Below are positions 33,601-43,032 of a stretch of 64,000 bases of DNA, piece after piece. Positions within the stretch are counted from its first letter, which is position 1; each line of letters starts with the position of its first letter. This stretch comes from Mesostigma viride. Lineage: Eukaryota; Streptophyta; Mesostigmatophyceae; Mesostigmatales; Mesostigmataceae. The stretch spans positions 1-64,000 of the forward strand of contig RPFO01000941.1 in the NCBI GenBank assembly GCA_009746045.1. Reading direction: 5' to 3'. The notes beneath the pieces are model-generated. The model was not told the DNA's origin. It was given only the letters and a program-made list of their open reading frames with translations, and ran no database searches. The position numbers and the translations under genes are program-made.

Positions 33601-34200
33601 CGGTTGACCGATTCCCAACTGGTTGAGGTGGGTGCTGAGAGAGTGGTAGAGGCTGTTCGCATGTCTCCCCCTCTCATGCTGGGTCCTTTGGATTTGTACA
33701 GGCCTTTTGACATGATGCTCTATGTGGACAGTTCTATGGATAGTAGGAAGGTCACAGAGGTCAGGGGCCGTGCAGCAGCATTAATATCCCTGGTGCAGGA
33801 ACAGTCCTCTCTGGTCTGCTGGTACAGTCGGTTGCAAAACAGGGTAACTCCCAGCAGTGACATTGCTGAGTGCAGGGCAATCTGTGAAGGGCTTCATACT
33901 GCTCTTTACTTGAGGGAGCTATTTTACCAGCTATGTCAAGTGGCTTCCTGTCGTTTGCAGATGCACACACTGGTAAGAACTGACAGCATGGGCATGGTGC
34001 AGTTTGTGCACAGGCAGCTGGCCAGGAGCAGGGACCTTGATTATTTGTTGCTCAAGGAAATGTCTTGCTTAGCTAACATTGAACATGTGGCTGGCGTGGA
34101 CAACCCTGCAGATGCTCTCACCAAGCTGGAGGAGAAGGCTGAGCTGCAATACCCTTTGCTTCGTGGGCTCATGGCCTCCAAGGGGGGAGGGCCAGAGTAG
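30613..34200 (+). CDS. pol: Copia-3 Pol: integrase, protease-like, RT, RNase H
   Basis: 1195 residues, open. A variable N-terminus is followed by integrase HHCC (LHHIFGH ... CSAAAQNCVC), a catalytic core with Asp in DIQHIRG, Asp in QADLQF and Glu in GAVERS (31 residues between the last two), and an integrase C-terminal part ending HVYRLSWAHV. Next comes a protease-like domain, EVDTNSQVSI (Asp at 32203-32205) to AILGQNFL; then RT with VDFKRAFL and HGDD at 33289-33300; then RNase H with VDSSMDS, RTDSMGMVQF and ADALTK. The canonical protease Gly after Asp-Thr is Asn. The integrase-protease order matches the other copia copies here, so it is a lineage trait. With intact frames and like LTRs this Pol may be functional. 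Confidence 0.92.
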   Translation: MLSPVNSQSPLVGRTVVHSNGGVPLVQQQGVGNDEVLPLNDCNNAAAAVEFPVPVAGAGSPVVGVDSGSQAARLEGPAASVGTGAGSGSRATLEEVPGAREQQVGRAIPSTQSLSRSSLCSQADRGLSYAQAGNTLHHIFGHSKQAEMFAWKIGKEPLLEACSAAAQNCVCQENAVRLPQSHAREPARERGDIQVDIQHIRGMYLLVGVDRFSRYRLLTILPGMQEHQLLMGLQSLLPGFGVYTKVQADLQFDCLIKLADQLPCKLVVVPRECHGQQGAVERSIREVKTVVLAARSVPVVASALEKAAWCKGIEEQLNHRVTYYYDGVAVSPLALQFGMLSQDVVAACLKKADRVFSRLRRKDKGWKMLRPQVGLRVRMWKEPSLPGKRGKWQDGQVTHVEEANHSCLVALESNPKHVYRLSWAHVKERRPTAIWPEDGPDPPLEGDEQDESQAADANPPCLDYGLSWMDEGEQESAETSVTRPEVARAAPQSRGLLMADIIRALQNSKRDPKVSKLTGWGSCGAPALEVDTNSQVSILRVEDAAGLQWSSPSCLAVSDFSGNVSMKILGEVSVPILGVPTTFSVVEGYQGPAILGQNFLCLPGVRISSEELALEGQGRLPLQRYRYSQGLSVAVRAVRGLEAEGPDTKEPIAGDLLILPTTFDPRELGVQRYQIPGTSPVPWRKLVEMMQSPKMAKAWTLGFVASGHEWIVANCAEPVDVLPEDHQLLRLMFVLKLKEVDGVQVPHVRPVVTEYHGTGQLADEELYTPGMLHDTWRILLCIYLSFLQKGIPYSSVLVDFKRAFLKGDQQEAQDTWRTIPPFFVKVPAVWRAELKTRYLRILKGVEGLRSSPIIWRKSLEKYLRSVCGLSVSPVDPCLFQGSYEGLPAFASLHGDDLHLLGHPTWQELTLARIQKRFELGKIQYMVENEPMVFCGMQATLVHQQGTWSIQLEGGKDYPQQIIDALQEPITQARCATIRGMLAWLASICAPDLLVLSRLTDSQLVEVGAERVVEAVRMSPPLMLGPLDLYRPFDMMLYVDSSMDSRKVTEVRGRAAALISLVQEQSSLVCWYSRLQNRVTPSSDIAECRAICEGLHTALYLRELFYQLCQVASCRLQMHTLVRTDSMGMVQFVHRQLARSRDLDYLLLKEMSCLANIEHVAGVDNPADALTKLEEKAELQYPLLRGLMASKGGGPE

Positions 34201-35690
34201 ACCAAACAGCCTTGCTCTAGGTGGGAGGCATCCCAGTGGGCTGGGCAGCCACGTGGTGGCTGACAGCAGGTCCTTCAGAGTTCAGACACACTCTGCTGGA
34301 CAGGGGTCAGGGTGGAGTCACTCCCCTGGCTGAGAATTTCGCCTGGCTCGATCTGTCATGGAGCTGCAGAAGAGTCTTAAGGACTTTGTAATGGGCCTTG
34401 GGTCTTCATGGAATGGACCCTGCAAGGGCAGCCCAAGTGTTGGCTCTAACAGGTTGCTGTATATTTGTATATATTCTCTGTAACCAACAGTTACGTTAAA
34501 TAGTGCCGGAACCTTTTGCCGCCTGAGGCAAATCGGTCCGTAACACTATTTTGCCCGGAATAACCACTTCCGAGCACCCAAGTTAATTCGGCCGAATTAA
34601 CTTGGGTGCTCGGAAGTGGTTATTCCGGGCAAAATAGTGTTACGGACCGATTTGCCTCAGGCGGCAAAAGGTTCCGGCACTATTTAACGTAACTAAAACC
34701 TGGCCTCGTGGAGGGGGGACGAAGAGCCCGAGACATCCGCCTAGGCCGCTGAGCACGCACCACTAAATGCGCCGGAGCTGCCTCAGTGAGGATTCGAACC
34801 CCTGACCTCCAAGTTGCACAGGTTTTAGTTACGTTAAATAGTGCCGGAACCTTTTGCCGCCTGAGGCAAATCGGTCCGTAACACTATTTTGCCCGGAATA
34901 ACCACTTCCGAGCACCCAAGTTAATTCGGCCGAATTAACTTGGGTGCTCGGAAGTGGTTATTCCGGGCAAAATAGTGTTACGGACCGATTTGCCTCAGGC
35001 GGCAAAAGGTTCCGGCACTATTTAACGTAACTCCAACCTGTTGCATGCTAATAAAATCCCTGGTTGTGTGACCATGTTGGACGTGGTTGCCAGGGGCCTC
35101 ACTATGGGTTATACTACTTTATAATAAAACATAATCTTGTTATTGTCATGTCTTGTTGTTTGTGATGCTCAGTTCCAGGAGCTGATCCAAACCTGGAGGA
35201 TATGGGGTGGGGTTCGATTCCCCAGCTGACCTCAGCCTGGCATGTATGAATCCTGAGTTTATCCCTCAGTGAGGACATGGGCTCCCCATGTGTTGGCTAA
35301 CATTTGTCAGGGCTCTCTCAGTCTTTGGAAGGATTTAAAAGATAAAGGAGGCTCCGTGGCGGGCGCCATATGAACGGGCGCCTGTGATAACTGGATGACC
35401 AGGAACTCACAATAGTACGTTCATGGACTCCTCTATCCAAACTCCTCTGACTAAGTGAAGTCCTAACTTTAATCTACACCAGGTTCCCAAAGAAAGGGTT
35501 GGGATGTCATGTGGGTCAGAGGGCAACCTTTGAACCAATGAGCAGGCCTAGCTAATATTTGGAGGCACCTCAGGTTCCAAAAGAAAAGGCAGGTCTGGTC
35601 TCTGGGAGGGATCAGATGTCTGAAGGCTTGTGGGGACAGTGGCTGATAGGTTCTCAGGCTGGTCCAAGCTCCAAAACAAGAAAGGGTTGG
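34201..35690 (+). other. Copia-3 3' noncoding region
   Basis: About 1.5 kb between the pol stop and the 3' LTR, including a foldback insertion at 34489-35032. Without the insertion it aligns with 38709-39613 of Copia-4: ACAGGTTGCTGTA, CTAATAAA, GGTTGTGTGACCATGT, GGGGTTCGATTCCCCAG/GGGGTTCAATCCCCCAG and GGGCGCC blocks are shared. AATAAA words occur near 35052 and 35124. The purine tract AAAACAAGAAAGGGTTGG abuts the LTR and probably primes plus-strand synthesis. Confidence 0.75.
34489..35032. mobile_element. Foldback element: two 206-bp perfect palindromes around a 132-bp core
   Basis: Positions 34489-34694 and 34827-35032 are identical, and each is an exact palindrome with 103-bp arms, from AGTTACGTTAAATAGTGCCG to its reverse complement, centred on AATTCGGCCGAATT. 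The core 34695-34826 has ends AAAACCTG...CAGGTTTT. The whole is flanked by CCAAC at 34484-34488 and 35033-35037, and Copia-4 lacks it at the matching place, so it is a mobile insertion. The core contains on its minus strand GGTTCGAATCC, a perfect match to the RNA polymerase III B-box. There is no coding capacity; it must depend on enzymes supplied elsewhere. Confidence 0.9.
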
Positions 35691-36344
35691 AGTTAGCATA
35701 TTGGGGCACCAATGTGCTAGATGGATGCAGGTTGAGGAGACCTTTCCAACGCCGTGTCAACCGCCTAGAACAGACAAGGGACTAGAAAGTTATCAAGTCC
35801 CGAAGTACTGCCGACCGGTGGGCGAGGGCGGTGCACACTCAGGGCATAGTGGACAGGACACGTGGCAGGCCGTGCCTGCACAGGCTTAGCCTGTACTCTC
35901 ACGTGACTGGGACACAGTGTACTGAGGGCTCAACGGTACTGTGGCTAGTAGAAGCCAGTAACCAGCCAGCAGGTCTGCAAGGATGTAAGTCCTTGCAGGA
36001 CTGTGGCAGGTCCTGTGCTGTCCTAGACACAGGATAGCCAGAGATTCCTGTATGCTGCCTGCAACAAGGATGCAGGGCAGCGATACGAGGCTCTGGCAAT
36101 GTAGCGTTGCCCAGCGTTGCTCATGACCGAGGAACAAGGATGGAACGAGGTTGCATATAGCTCGAGGCTCAACGAGGCAACGAGCGTCTTCACACACGAA
36201 CCTTGGTCGTCACGACGAGTGGCGAGCCTATCGAGGGTCGTAGGCCTGGTGTGAGGATAAAGGTTGCTAGCCAGCAGCCTAGGGTCATTCCAGCCGGCAA
36301 GGACCAGGAGCTCACAAGCTCTGCTGACGAGTTGCTGCGCAAAT
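35691..36344 (+). repeat. Copia-3 3' LTR
   Basis: 654 bp, seemingly identical to 27396-28049. It is followed by GGTGC and then the rest of the Gypsy-1 methyltransferase. Confidence 0.95.
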
Positions 36345-38708
36345 GGTGCAGCAGTTGTTGCGCAGGCATCATGCCATCGACTTGGTAATTGCGGGTTGGG
36401 AGTGCCAGGGCCTGAGCCAGGCAGGGCAAGGGCGGGGGCTAGCCGATCCGCGTAGCGCGCTGTTCTGGGAACTGTTGCGTGTGGTGGGACTGTTGCAGTC
36501 GCGTCAGCCCCATCCGCCTGCGTATCTGTTTGAGAACGTTGTGGCGGGTGACAGCCCACATCAGGCGGTGCGGGAGGACTGGGCTACAATCGTGGCACTC
36601 CTGGGGGAGCCCATCGTGTGCGACAACGCAGGGCTGGGTGGGCTCACGCATCGTTTGCGTGCCTATTGGACCAACGTGGCGTGTGCGACCGGTGTGCAGG
36701 CGGTCTTGGGGGCCGTAGCAAGGCAGCATCCGAGTGTGTCTGCGGAGGTAGCATTGCCTTCCCACCTAGTCACGCAGAAGGTGGATAGCGAGGATCGCCC
36801 ACCGTATGCACGCGTCAACCGGGTCGGGAGCCCCATGTGTGCACTGCCGACCCTGGTCAGTTACCAAGGGTCGACAGCATACCGTGATCGGGGTAAGGGT
36901 CTCGTTTGGGACACTACCACCGGTCTGTTGGTGCAGCCACCCGCAGAATTTCGTGAGGCCAGCATGGGTTTTCATGTCGGGGCCTCGGCGCTGCCGGGCG
37001 TGCTCGAGAGTGAGCGCTGGTCTTTGATAGGCCAGGCTATGTCGGTGTTGCAGGTCGGGTATGTGCTGCTTGCATCGGTTGCCGTGCGCCAGTCTGGGGG
37101 GGCGTCCCCAGCCAATCCGCCTCAGCAGGTTGAGGCGCGCGCAGCCAAACTGAAGCGCCCTGCAGCGACGGGGACTTCATCAGCATGGGGGTGGCGTCTG
37201 CGACAGGTGTGGACTATCATTCTCATGACCGCCCTGCTGACCAGCACCCTGCTGGCCGGCGAGCCCACGCTGCATCGGGTAATACACCGGGCGGCACGCG
37301 AGGCTCCGGCGGTGGGTGTCACACCAGGTGTGGCAGCCTTTTCCTTGTTCCATGACGATGCGGCTAGGGCGCCGCATCTTGAGGCACATGCGGTAGCTGT
37401 GGGTGATCCCGCGGATACGCACCCCTGGGCTATTGGCGAACACCTTTCTGATGCGCAGCGCTCAGCCATGCTAAAGTGGCTAGGCACTGCAAGGGGGGCC
37501 TTCGCTTTCACAAGTGATGAACTGGGGTGTTTCAATGGTGGGACCATGCGTGTTCCATTGGACACTGACACTGCTTTGTTCCGACGCCAGCATCGCCTGA
37601 GTCAGGCCGAGTTGGATTTTGTAGCCGAGCAATGCAAGGAGTTAGAGGATGCCGGTATCATCAGGCAATCTTCCTCCAGCTATGCTGCTGCCGTTGTCGT
37701 TGCGCCCAAGAAGGACGCTATCACCGGGGCATGGACGGGTATGCGCATGGCCACCGATCTGCGGTTGCTGAATGCACACACACCCGTGGACCGTTACCCC
37801 ATGCCACGTGTGGATGATGTCCTGGATAAGATATCTCCTCATGTGAAGTTTGTGTCCTCGCTGGACCTGCGTAGCGGCTTTCATCAGATCGCAGTTGCGC
37901 CGGAGGATCAGCGGAAGCTTGCATTCTGGGGGGCGGCAATTTGTATGAGTGGGTGCGCATGCCCTTTGGGCACCGCAACGCTAGTGCTGTTTTCCCACGA
38001 GCTATGGACAAAGTGCTTGCAGGTCTTCCTTTCGCCGCTTGTTACATTGATGATGTCATCGTCTTTAGCGCGACATTTGAGGAGCACCTGGCGCACTTGG
38101 AGCAGGTTCGCTTGACTCTCGAGGAGCATAATATGCGGCTGCACCCTGAGAAGTGCAAGTTCGCCCAGCGGACCCTCTCATTCCTTGGTCATCAGATTGT
38201 GCCGGGTGGCCGGACGCCTGATGCCGCCAAGGTCGAATCCATTGCGCAGGCCGCCGTCCCCACGGATGTCTCAGGGGTGCGGGCGTATTTGGGTTTGGCT
38301 GGCTATTACCGAGGTTACATTGAGAACTTCAGCAGCAAGGTGAAGCCCTTGACCGAGTTACTCAAGAAGGGGTGCCTGTGGGCGTGGGGTCCCGCACAGC
38401 AACGCGCCATCGAGACAATCAAGCAGGAGCTCACGTCGGCACCGATTCTGCGCGCCCCTGACTATGCTTTGCCATTTGTGTTATATACCGACTGGTCCAA
38501 GGTAGGACTGGGTGCAGTCTTGGCGCAAAAGGATGGTGATGGGCGCGAGCACGTTATTGCTTATGCTAGTCGCAGCAACAACCCAGCGGAGAGCCGGTAT
38601 TCTTCCTATGAGGGGGAGGCACTGGCTGTGGTGTGGGCCATCAAGCACTTTCGCCCGTATTTATTTGGGCGCGTGTTTACTCTGGTGACAGATCACCAGC
38701 CGCTTCAG
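36345..38708 (+). pseudogene. pol: Gypsy-1 Pol, second part: methyltransferase C-terminal half, membrane-like helix, RT, RNase H
   Basis: Methyltransferase motif IV is GWECQG with the catalytic Cys at 36403-36405 (usual form PCQ; here Pro is Glu). Motif VI is FENVV (ENV at 36532-36540), motif VIII is HRLRAYWTN (about 36648-36675) and motif X is SLIGQAMSV (about 37020-37047). The FENVVA and RAYWTN blocks resemble the DNMT3 group. A hydrophobic segment, VWTIILMTALLTSTLLA, follows at about 37207-37257. RT has MPRVDD, SSLDLRSGFHQI and YIDD (38043-38054). RNase H runs through VLYTDW and YSSYEGEALA to TDHQPLQ and is then cut. A frameshift in a G-run near 37930 breaks RT. Confidence 0.88.
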
Positions 38709-40260
38709 GGTTAGGTACACCCTCCTGGACAGGAGTTGGTGTGGAATGTCACTCCTACCAGCTGAGAATCATGCCTGGCCCTCCCCGTGGGGTTCAGAAG
38801 AGTCGCCAGGACTTAAGTCGACGCCTTTGGCCTCAAACAGTTAGGCCATGCAAGGGCAACCCGAATGCTGGTTCTTACAGGTTGCTGTACATATGTTTTC
38901 TAGTGCTTGTTTCCAACCTGTTGCTAATAAAGAACCTGGTTGTGTGACCATGTGACATGGTTGCCAGGGAGCCACATTCTGGGCTATATAAAGCTTGAAT
39001 AAAACATAATCATGTCATTCTCATGTTGTTCACATGGTTGTCATGTTTGTCTTGTGTGAAGTTCCAGGTCACCTATAAACCTGGAGGTTGGGGTGGGGTT
39101 CAATCCCCCAGCAGAGCCACAGCCTGGCATGAATGACTCCTGGGCTTAACACCCAGTGAAGACATGGGCTCCCCAAGGAGGCAGCATTTATCTAGGTGCT
39201 ACCTGGGTTCTTTGAGCAGAAGGGACAGGTTGGCCAAGGCGGGCGCCATAAGAACGGGCGCCTGTGATAACTGTGAAAGACCAGGAACTCACAATAGTAC
39301 GTTCTTGGCATCCTGTAATCCCAGCCATTGAACTAGGTAATGTGCCTTGACATTAATCCAGCACCAAGTTCCCAAGGAAAGGTTGGGAGCTGACCAAGGG
39401 GTCAGGGGATAACCTGGGGTGACCTCTGATTCACTGGCCAGTATACCTAGACTGTTCCAAGGGCACATATGTTGTGTTCCCAAAAGGAAGGCAGGAACCT
39501 GGGCCCTGACAGGTCTGATCAACCTCAAGGGACCAAGCGATCTGTGGCTGAGTGGGCACAGGCTAGGTTAGGTTGTTTCAAGCTGGTCCAGCTCCAAAAG
39601 AAGAAAGGGTTGGAGTTAGCATTTTGGGCAACCGATATGCTAAGTGGATGCAGTTTGGAAAGACCTTTCCAACGCCGTGCTGACCGCCTGAAACAGACAA
39701 GGGACAAGAAAGATATGAGGTCCCGAAGTCCTAGCCGTCCGCGGTCGGCGAGGGTGCAACCTTCTGGGAAAGTGGACAGGACACGTGGCAGGCCGTGCCT
39801 GCACAGGCTGACTATCACGTGACTGTAGTCCACGTAAGACCAGGAGGGACAGCAGCCTGCGACTGGTGGGGTACTGGAACTGGCACAAGGCTGCAAGGAT
39901 ACTAGGTCTTGCAGGCTTGTGACAGGTCCTGTACTTCCTAGGTTGCAGGTGGCTAGGTAAATCCAGTTCGTCCTGGCTCTGCAAGGATGCCAGTGGACGT
40001 TGAGGATTTGCTAGCAAGCCTGCAATGTGCCTCGTCACGCCGATGGGAACGAGGAGCAACAAAGAGGCATATAGCTTGGTCATGGGGATGGCCAAGCTAT
40101 CTCGGAAGCACGCGCTCTGGTTGCCCACTTGAACGTGGAAGTGACCAACAAGGTGTGGCTTGGTGTTTGGGCTAAAGGTTGCTGTCCCCAGCAAATTATT
40201 GGCTCAAGCTTTGCGAGAAAGACCAAGAGCTCACACGCTCTGGGCTTGTTTGTTCTAACT
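38709..40260 (+). mobile_element. Copia-4: 5'-truncated lineage I copia remnant
   Basis: This consists of copia 3' noncoding sequence (38709-39613) plus one LTR (39614-40260), closely related to Copia-3. It joins Gypsy-1 abruptly within the RNase H codons for HQPLQ. No duplication is found across this junction, so the 5' part and the neighbouring gypsy sequence were probably deleted together. No coding sequence remains. Confidence 0.85.
39614..40260 (+). repeat. Copia-4 LTR
   Basis: About 647 bp, AGTTAGCATTTTGGGC to TTCTAACT, preceded by the purine tract AAAAGAAGAAAGGGTTGG as in Copia-3. It is related to but diverged from the Copia-3 LTR (shared GACCTTTCCAACGCCGTG and GACACGTGGCAGGCCGTGCC). 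It is followed by GACAG. Confidence 0.85.
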
Positions 40261-41011
40261 GACAGTACACAAAATCCTAAGTCGTTGTCTGCAACGACTC
40301 CCTGTTCCGCATATGAAACATATCATCTAGCACTTTCTCTTTAGACGACAAAATCAACTAGACAACCTGGGTAGGCCAGAAATCCCAGACGACAAAATGC
40401 CCTTGTCGCAGATCACTCCAGTGTCGACTTGCCGACCCCTGAGCTTGCCAAACAACTATATCACCAACCAAGCATGTACGACAACTAGCTGGCCCTGACG
40501 AGAAAAGCTGCCTCGCTGCATTCACAAAAGCGGCTTGCCAGCCTGCCGAATATCAATGCCAATATTGCACGACATTATCTACCTGCAGCGGACAGTTCTC
40601 GAGATCAATAACGCGCCAGCTTGCGTGCACGTGCATGTTCAGCCTGCACGATAAAGCATAATTGCCAGGCTGGCAGCCTAGCTTGGTCCGTGTAATAGTC
40701 CAGCAGCCAGTGCGTGCTGCTTGCCAGCGTTGGCACTGACCTCCTGGTGACGCATGTCAGTACCGCTGTCAACTCCCAGTGCTGCGCGTCGCACTACGGC
40801 GCATGCGTTGCTCCCGTAAGGCCCAAATGCCAAAGGCGTAACAACTTGCACACGCGCAATGCCTATAGCTGCCTCGCCTCGTTCCCTGGGCCGGCCGCGT
40901 GGCGGCCCCGCGTAAAGCCAATACTCGTGCGAATCGGAACGGCGCGCGACAGCTGTCGCGTACTCGTGCCAAACTCCCTGCACTGACAGTAGCCCACGAC
41001 CTCGCTGGCCC
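40261..41011 (-). other. Unassigned; probably the 3' end or LTR of Gypsy-2
   Basis: No gene is recognised. It lies between the Copia-4 LTR and the PHD-finger stop of Gypsy-2, where a minus-strand 3' LTR is expected. I could not match it to the right end of the window, which should hold the 5' LTR. Confidence 0.35.
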
Positions 41012-41600
41012 TTATGAGGTATGGCTGCATGGGTGCATGATCGATGGGCCACATGCTAGCCTTACCCCAATATTGCTGCCCACTTTTCTCCCCCCCCTCG
41101 CTACCAAGTCCTTTAATTGCTGGGTAGCGAGCAACAAAGTGGCAGTAGCTGCTTGAATCGCATGGTTGGTGAACCCCGCAGCAATGCACACAGGGCAAAA
41201 CCAGGAACCCTCAGGTACCTGAGACAGAGGGGGTTGAAGGCAGTGAAGATGCCAGCCGCAGTTGCAGTGATCACACAGCAACATGACCTCAGGCTGGTCG
41301 ACCCGGTGACAAATTTGACACTGCGCATCGCGGATGCGCCTAGCGGTGTGCGGCTGGATGCTCCGTCACTGCCAGGTGGGGCATGGAGCAAGGAGACCGG
41401 TTCGACACATTGTCAGTGGTCTTACTACCATCCGCACCTTCGAGGACGGCCACCCCCGAAGGCTTAATCTCCACAATGCGAAGGATGGTGGGCCCGGCCG
41501 TGACGTCCAGCGTGTGTTGGGGTTGAGTCCGCAGAAACACATACTGGCCGGGGTGGAACTGCAGCCGCCTGGCCATATACTTACCACCCCGTCGCTGGGC
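41012..41600 (-). pseudogene. Gypsy-2 integrase tail and C-terminal PHD finger
   Basis: After the nonsense codon at 41601 the integrase frame continues with ARRLQFHPGQYVFLR and LRIVEIKPSGVAVLEG, a typical integrase C-terminal barrel. The frame shifts near 41340, and the next frame gives a perfect C4HC3 PHD finger at about 41320-41181: Cys-x2-Cys-x11-Cys-x2-Cys-x4-His-x2-Cys-x14-Cys-x2-Cys, with the conserved Trp two residues before the last Cys pair. PHD fingers read histone H3 tails. Chromoviruses carry a chromodomain in this place, so a targeting role is likely by analogy. About 45 residues follow to the stop at 41012. Gypsy-1 has lost this end. Confidence 0.85.
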
Positions 41601-42548
41601 TTACCGCAGTGTGTCGCGGTGCTGCGCGATCAACAGATTGTTCATCGCGATGGGCATCACCTTCTTAAATGTGGCGGCGCGCGCCACAATCTCCCGCAGC
41701 CACTCATTGGCGTCATCCCATTGAATCGGCTGGGGGTGAGCTTCCTGCACCTCAGAGGGCAACAAGGGTGCCCGACCAAAGAGCAGAAGATAGGGGGAGA
41801 ACTGGGCGAGGGATTCTTGTGGGCTCATCCGGTAGCCCATGGCGATCCAGGGGAGTTCCCTATCCCAGGTGGCCACACGTGCTGCTTGCAACGCCCATTT
41901 GCGCAGCGCCTGTTTGACTGTCTGAACCAAACGCTCAGCTAGTCCATTGGCCTGAGGGTGCTCCCGCGACGTGTGCCGATGATCGATGGACCAGGAATCC
42001 AATAGCTCTTGGAATTCCCCACGAAATTCCCCGCCTTGGTCTGAAACCTGGCACCTCCGCCGGTGCCCCATACCGAGCAAGAACATCCAGGAAGTAGGTG
42101 GCCGTGGTGGCGGCGTGCTTGTCGTGTAAGGGAATCAGTTCCAGCCACTTGCTGAACGATTCCACACACACCATGATGTAACGGTTGCCGGAAGTGCTGA
42201 GCTCAAAGGGCCCACACAAGTCGACGTGCCACCGGTAGAACAAGCCCCGGATGGGCAAGCTCATGAGCTCCTTGTCATGATGGTCCAGGTTGAAACGCGC
42301 TTTCGCGCGAGCACACTCAGCACAACTGGCTACCTGCCGTGCTATGGCATGCTTCATGCCCGCCCACCAATACACCCCACGCACCATGGCACCTGTGCGG
42401 TTTGCACCCATGTGCCCGAACCGCTCATGGTAATGTGCAACGAGGGCAGCACGCTTGTCAGGGGGCGGCACGACCAGCTTGCGGCGCCCCACAAGCTTGT
42501 AAACCTGATTGCCCTCCCAGGTATAATTCACAGCCCGGCGCTCCACGC
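41601..42548 (-). pseudogene. Gypsy-2 integrase (frameshifted)
   Basis: HHCC zinc domain with YHERFGHMG and CAECARAK, then a catalytic core: Asp in WHVDLCGPF, Asp in VSDQGGEF and Glu in NGLAERLV. A frameshift near 42060 separates the first Asp (frame 42546-41935) from the other two (frame 42086-41601), and TAA at 41601-41603 stands where a Tyr codon differing by one base would fit. The frame begins in the middle of the protein because Copia-5 sits directly upstream; the preceding residues (QTQRQAEQERV) are at 51802-51919. Confidence 0.88.
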
Positions 42549-42927
42549 AGTTAGTCTAAGTCTCCCGCCTGTAGCCTAAGTGGACACGTGCCAGCACCGC
42601 CGGCGCCCAATTGGGTACTGGGACGGTGCTGGACTAGTGCAGTCGTGGCATGGACACGTGGCTAGACTCAGTATGTGATGAGCCGGTACCTCAGTACCGG
42701 GACTGTAGTTGTCATGTTAGGCCTGACTAGATCAGGTTGTAACTGATAGGCTAGTCCGTCCAGGATCAGTAAGTTAGGCTTAACTTACGCAAAGTCTGGT
42801 CAGCCGCAAGTGACGGCTGACCAGCAGTATATGTGCCCTTCTATCCTAATGCCAAGGTGTCTCGTCGTTCACGCACACACGCCATTTGGCAGTGCCCAAG
42901 CATTCCAAGCTCAGTGTGTCCATAACT
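42549..42927 (+). repeat. Copia-5 5' LTR
   Basis: Begins AGTTAGTCTAAGTCTCCC, ends GTGTCCATAACT. A TATATG word at about 42828 is a possible promoter element. The sequence after it is TGCATTAAAAAACTCC, without a recognisable primer-binding site. Confidence 0.95.
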
Positions 42928-43032
42928 TGCATTAAAAAACTCCATAAAAAAGACACACGTGAGAAACGACGAGCGTGCAAAGCGTGCATTTCGCAAAAAC
43001 CTTCATTTTCTACACCCCATCTTTTTCAAAAA

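Larger units (their letters stand above)
27396..36344 (+). mobile_element. Copia-3: recent copia-like insertion in the Gypsy-1 methyltransferase, lineage I
   Basis: 654-bp LTRs at 27396-28049 and 35691-36344 look identical wherever I compared them, at a constant offset of 8295. The duplication GGTGC lies at 27391-27395 and 36345-36349. Removing the element and one GGTGC rejoins the methyltransferase frame between motifs I and IV. Order: LTR, ORF0, long spacer, gag, pol, 3' noncoding with a foldback element, LTR. All main frames are open, so it may have moved recently. LTR ends are AGTTAG...GCAAAT. Confidence 0.95.
23677..38708 (+). mobile_element. Gypsy-1: Ty3/gypsy retrotransposon with a cytosine methyltransferase, split by Copia-3
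   Basis: Coding order: Gag with zinc knuckle, protease (DSG), C5 cytosine methyltransferase, a hydrophobic helix, RT (YIDD) and RNase H. Copia-3 (27396-36344) sits between methyltransferase motifs I and IV with a GGTGC duplication. The element stops inside RNase H at 38708, where Copia-4 sequence begins, so integrase and the 3' LTR are missing. Frameshifts near 24120, 25600, 25865 and 37935 show decay. It is homologous throughout to Gypsy-2 but clearly diverged. Its 5' limit is unknown and lies before 23677. Confidence 0.88.

Noticed and set aside
34695-34826. Possible tRNA gene in the foldback core
   Set aside because: Only the B-box/T-loop motif is convincing; no A-box, acceptor stem or anticodon arm could be formed.
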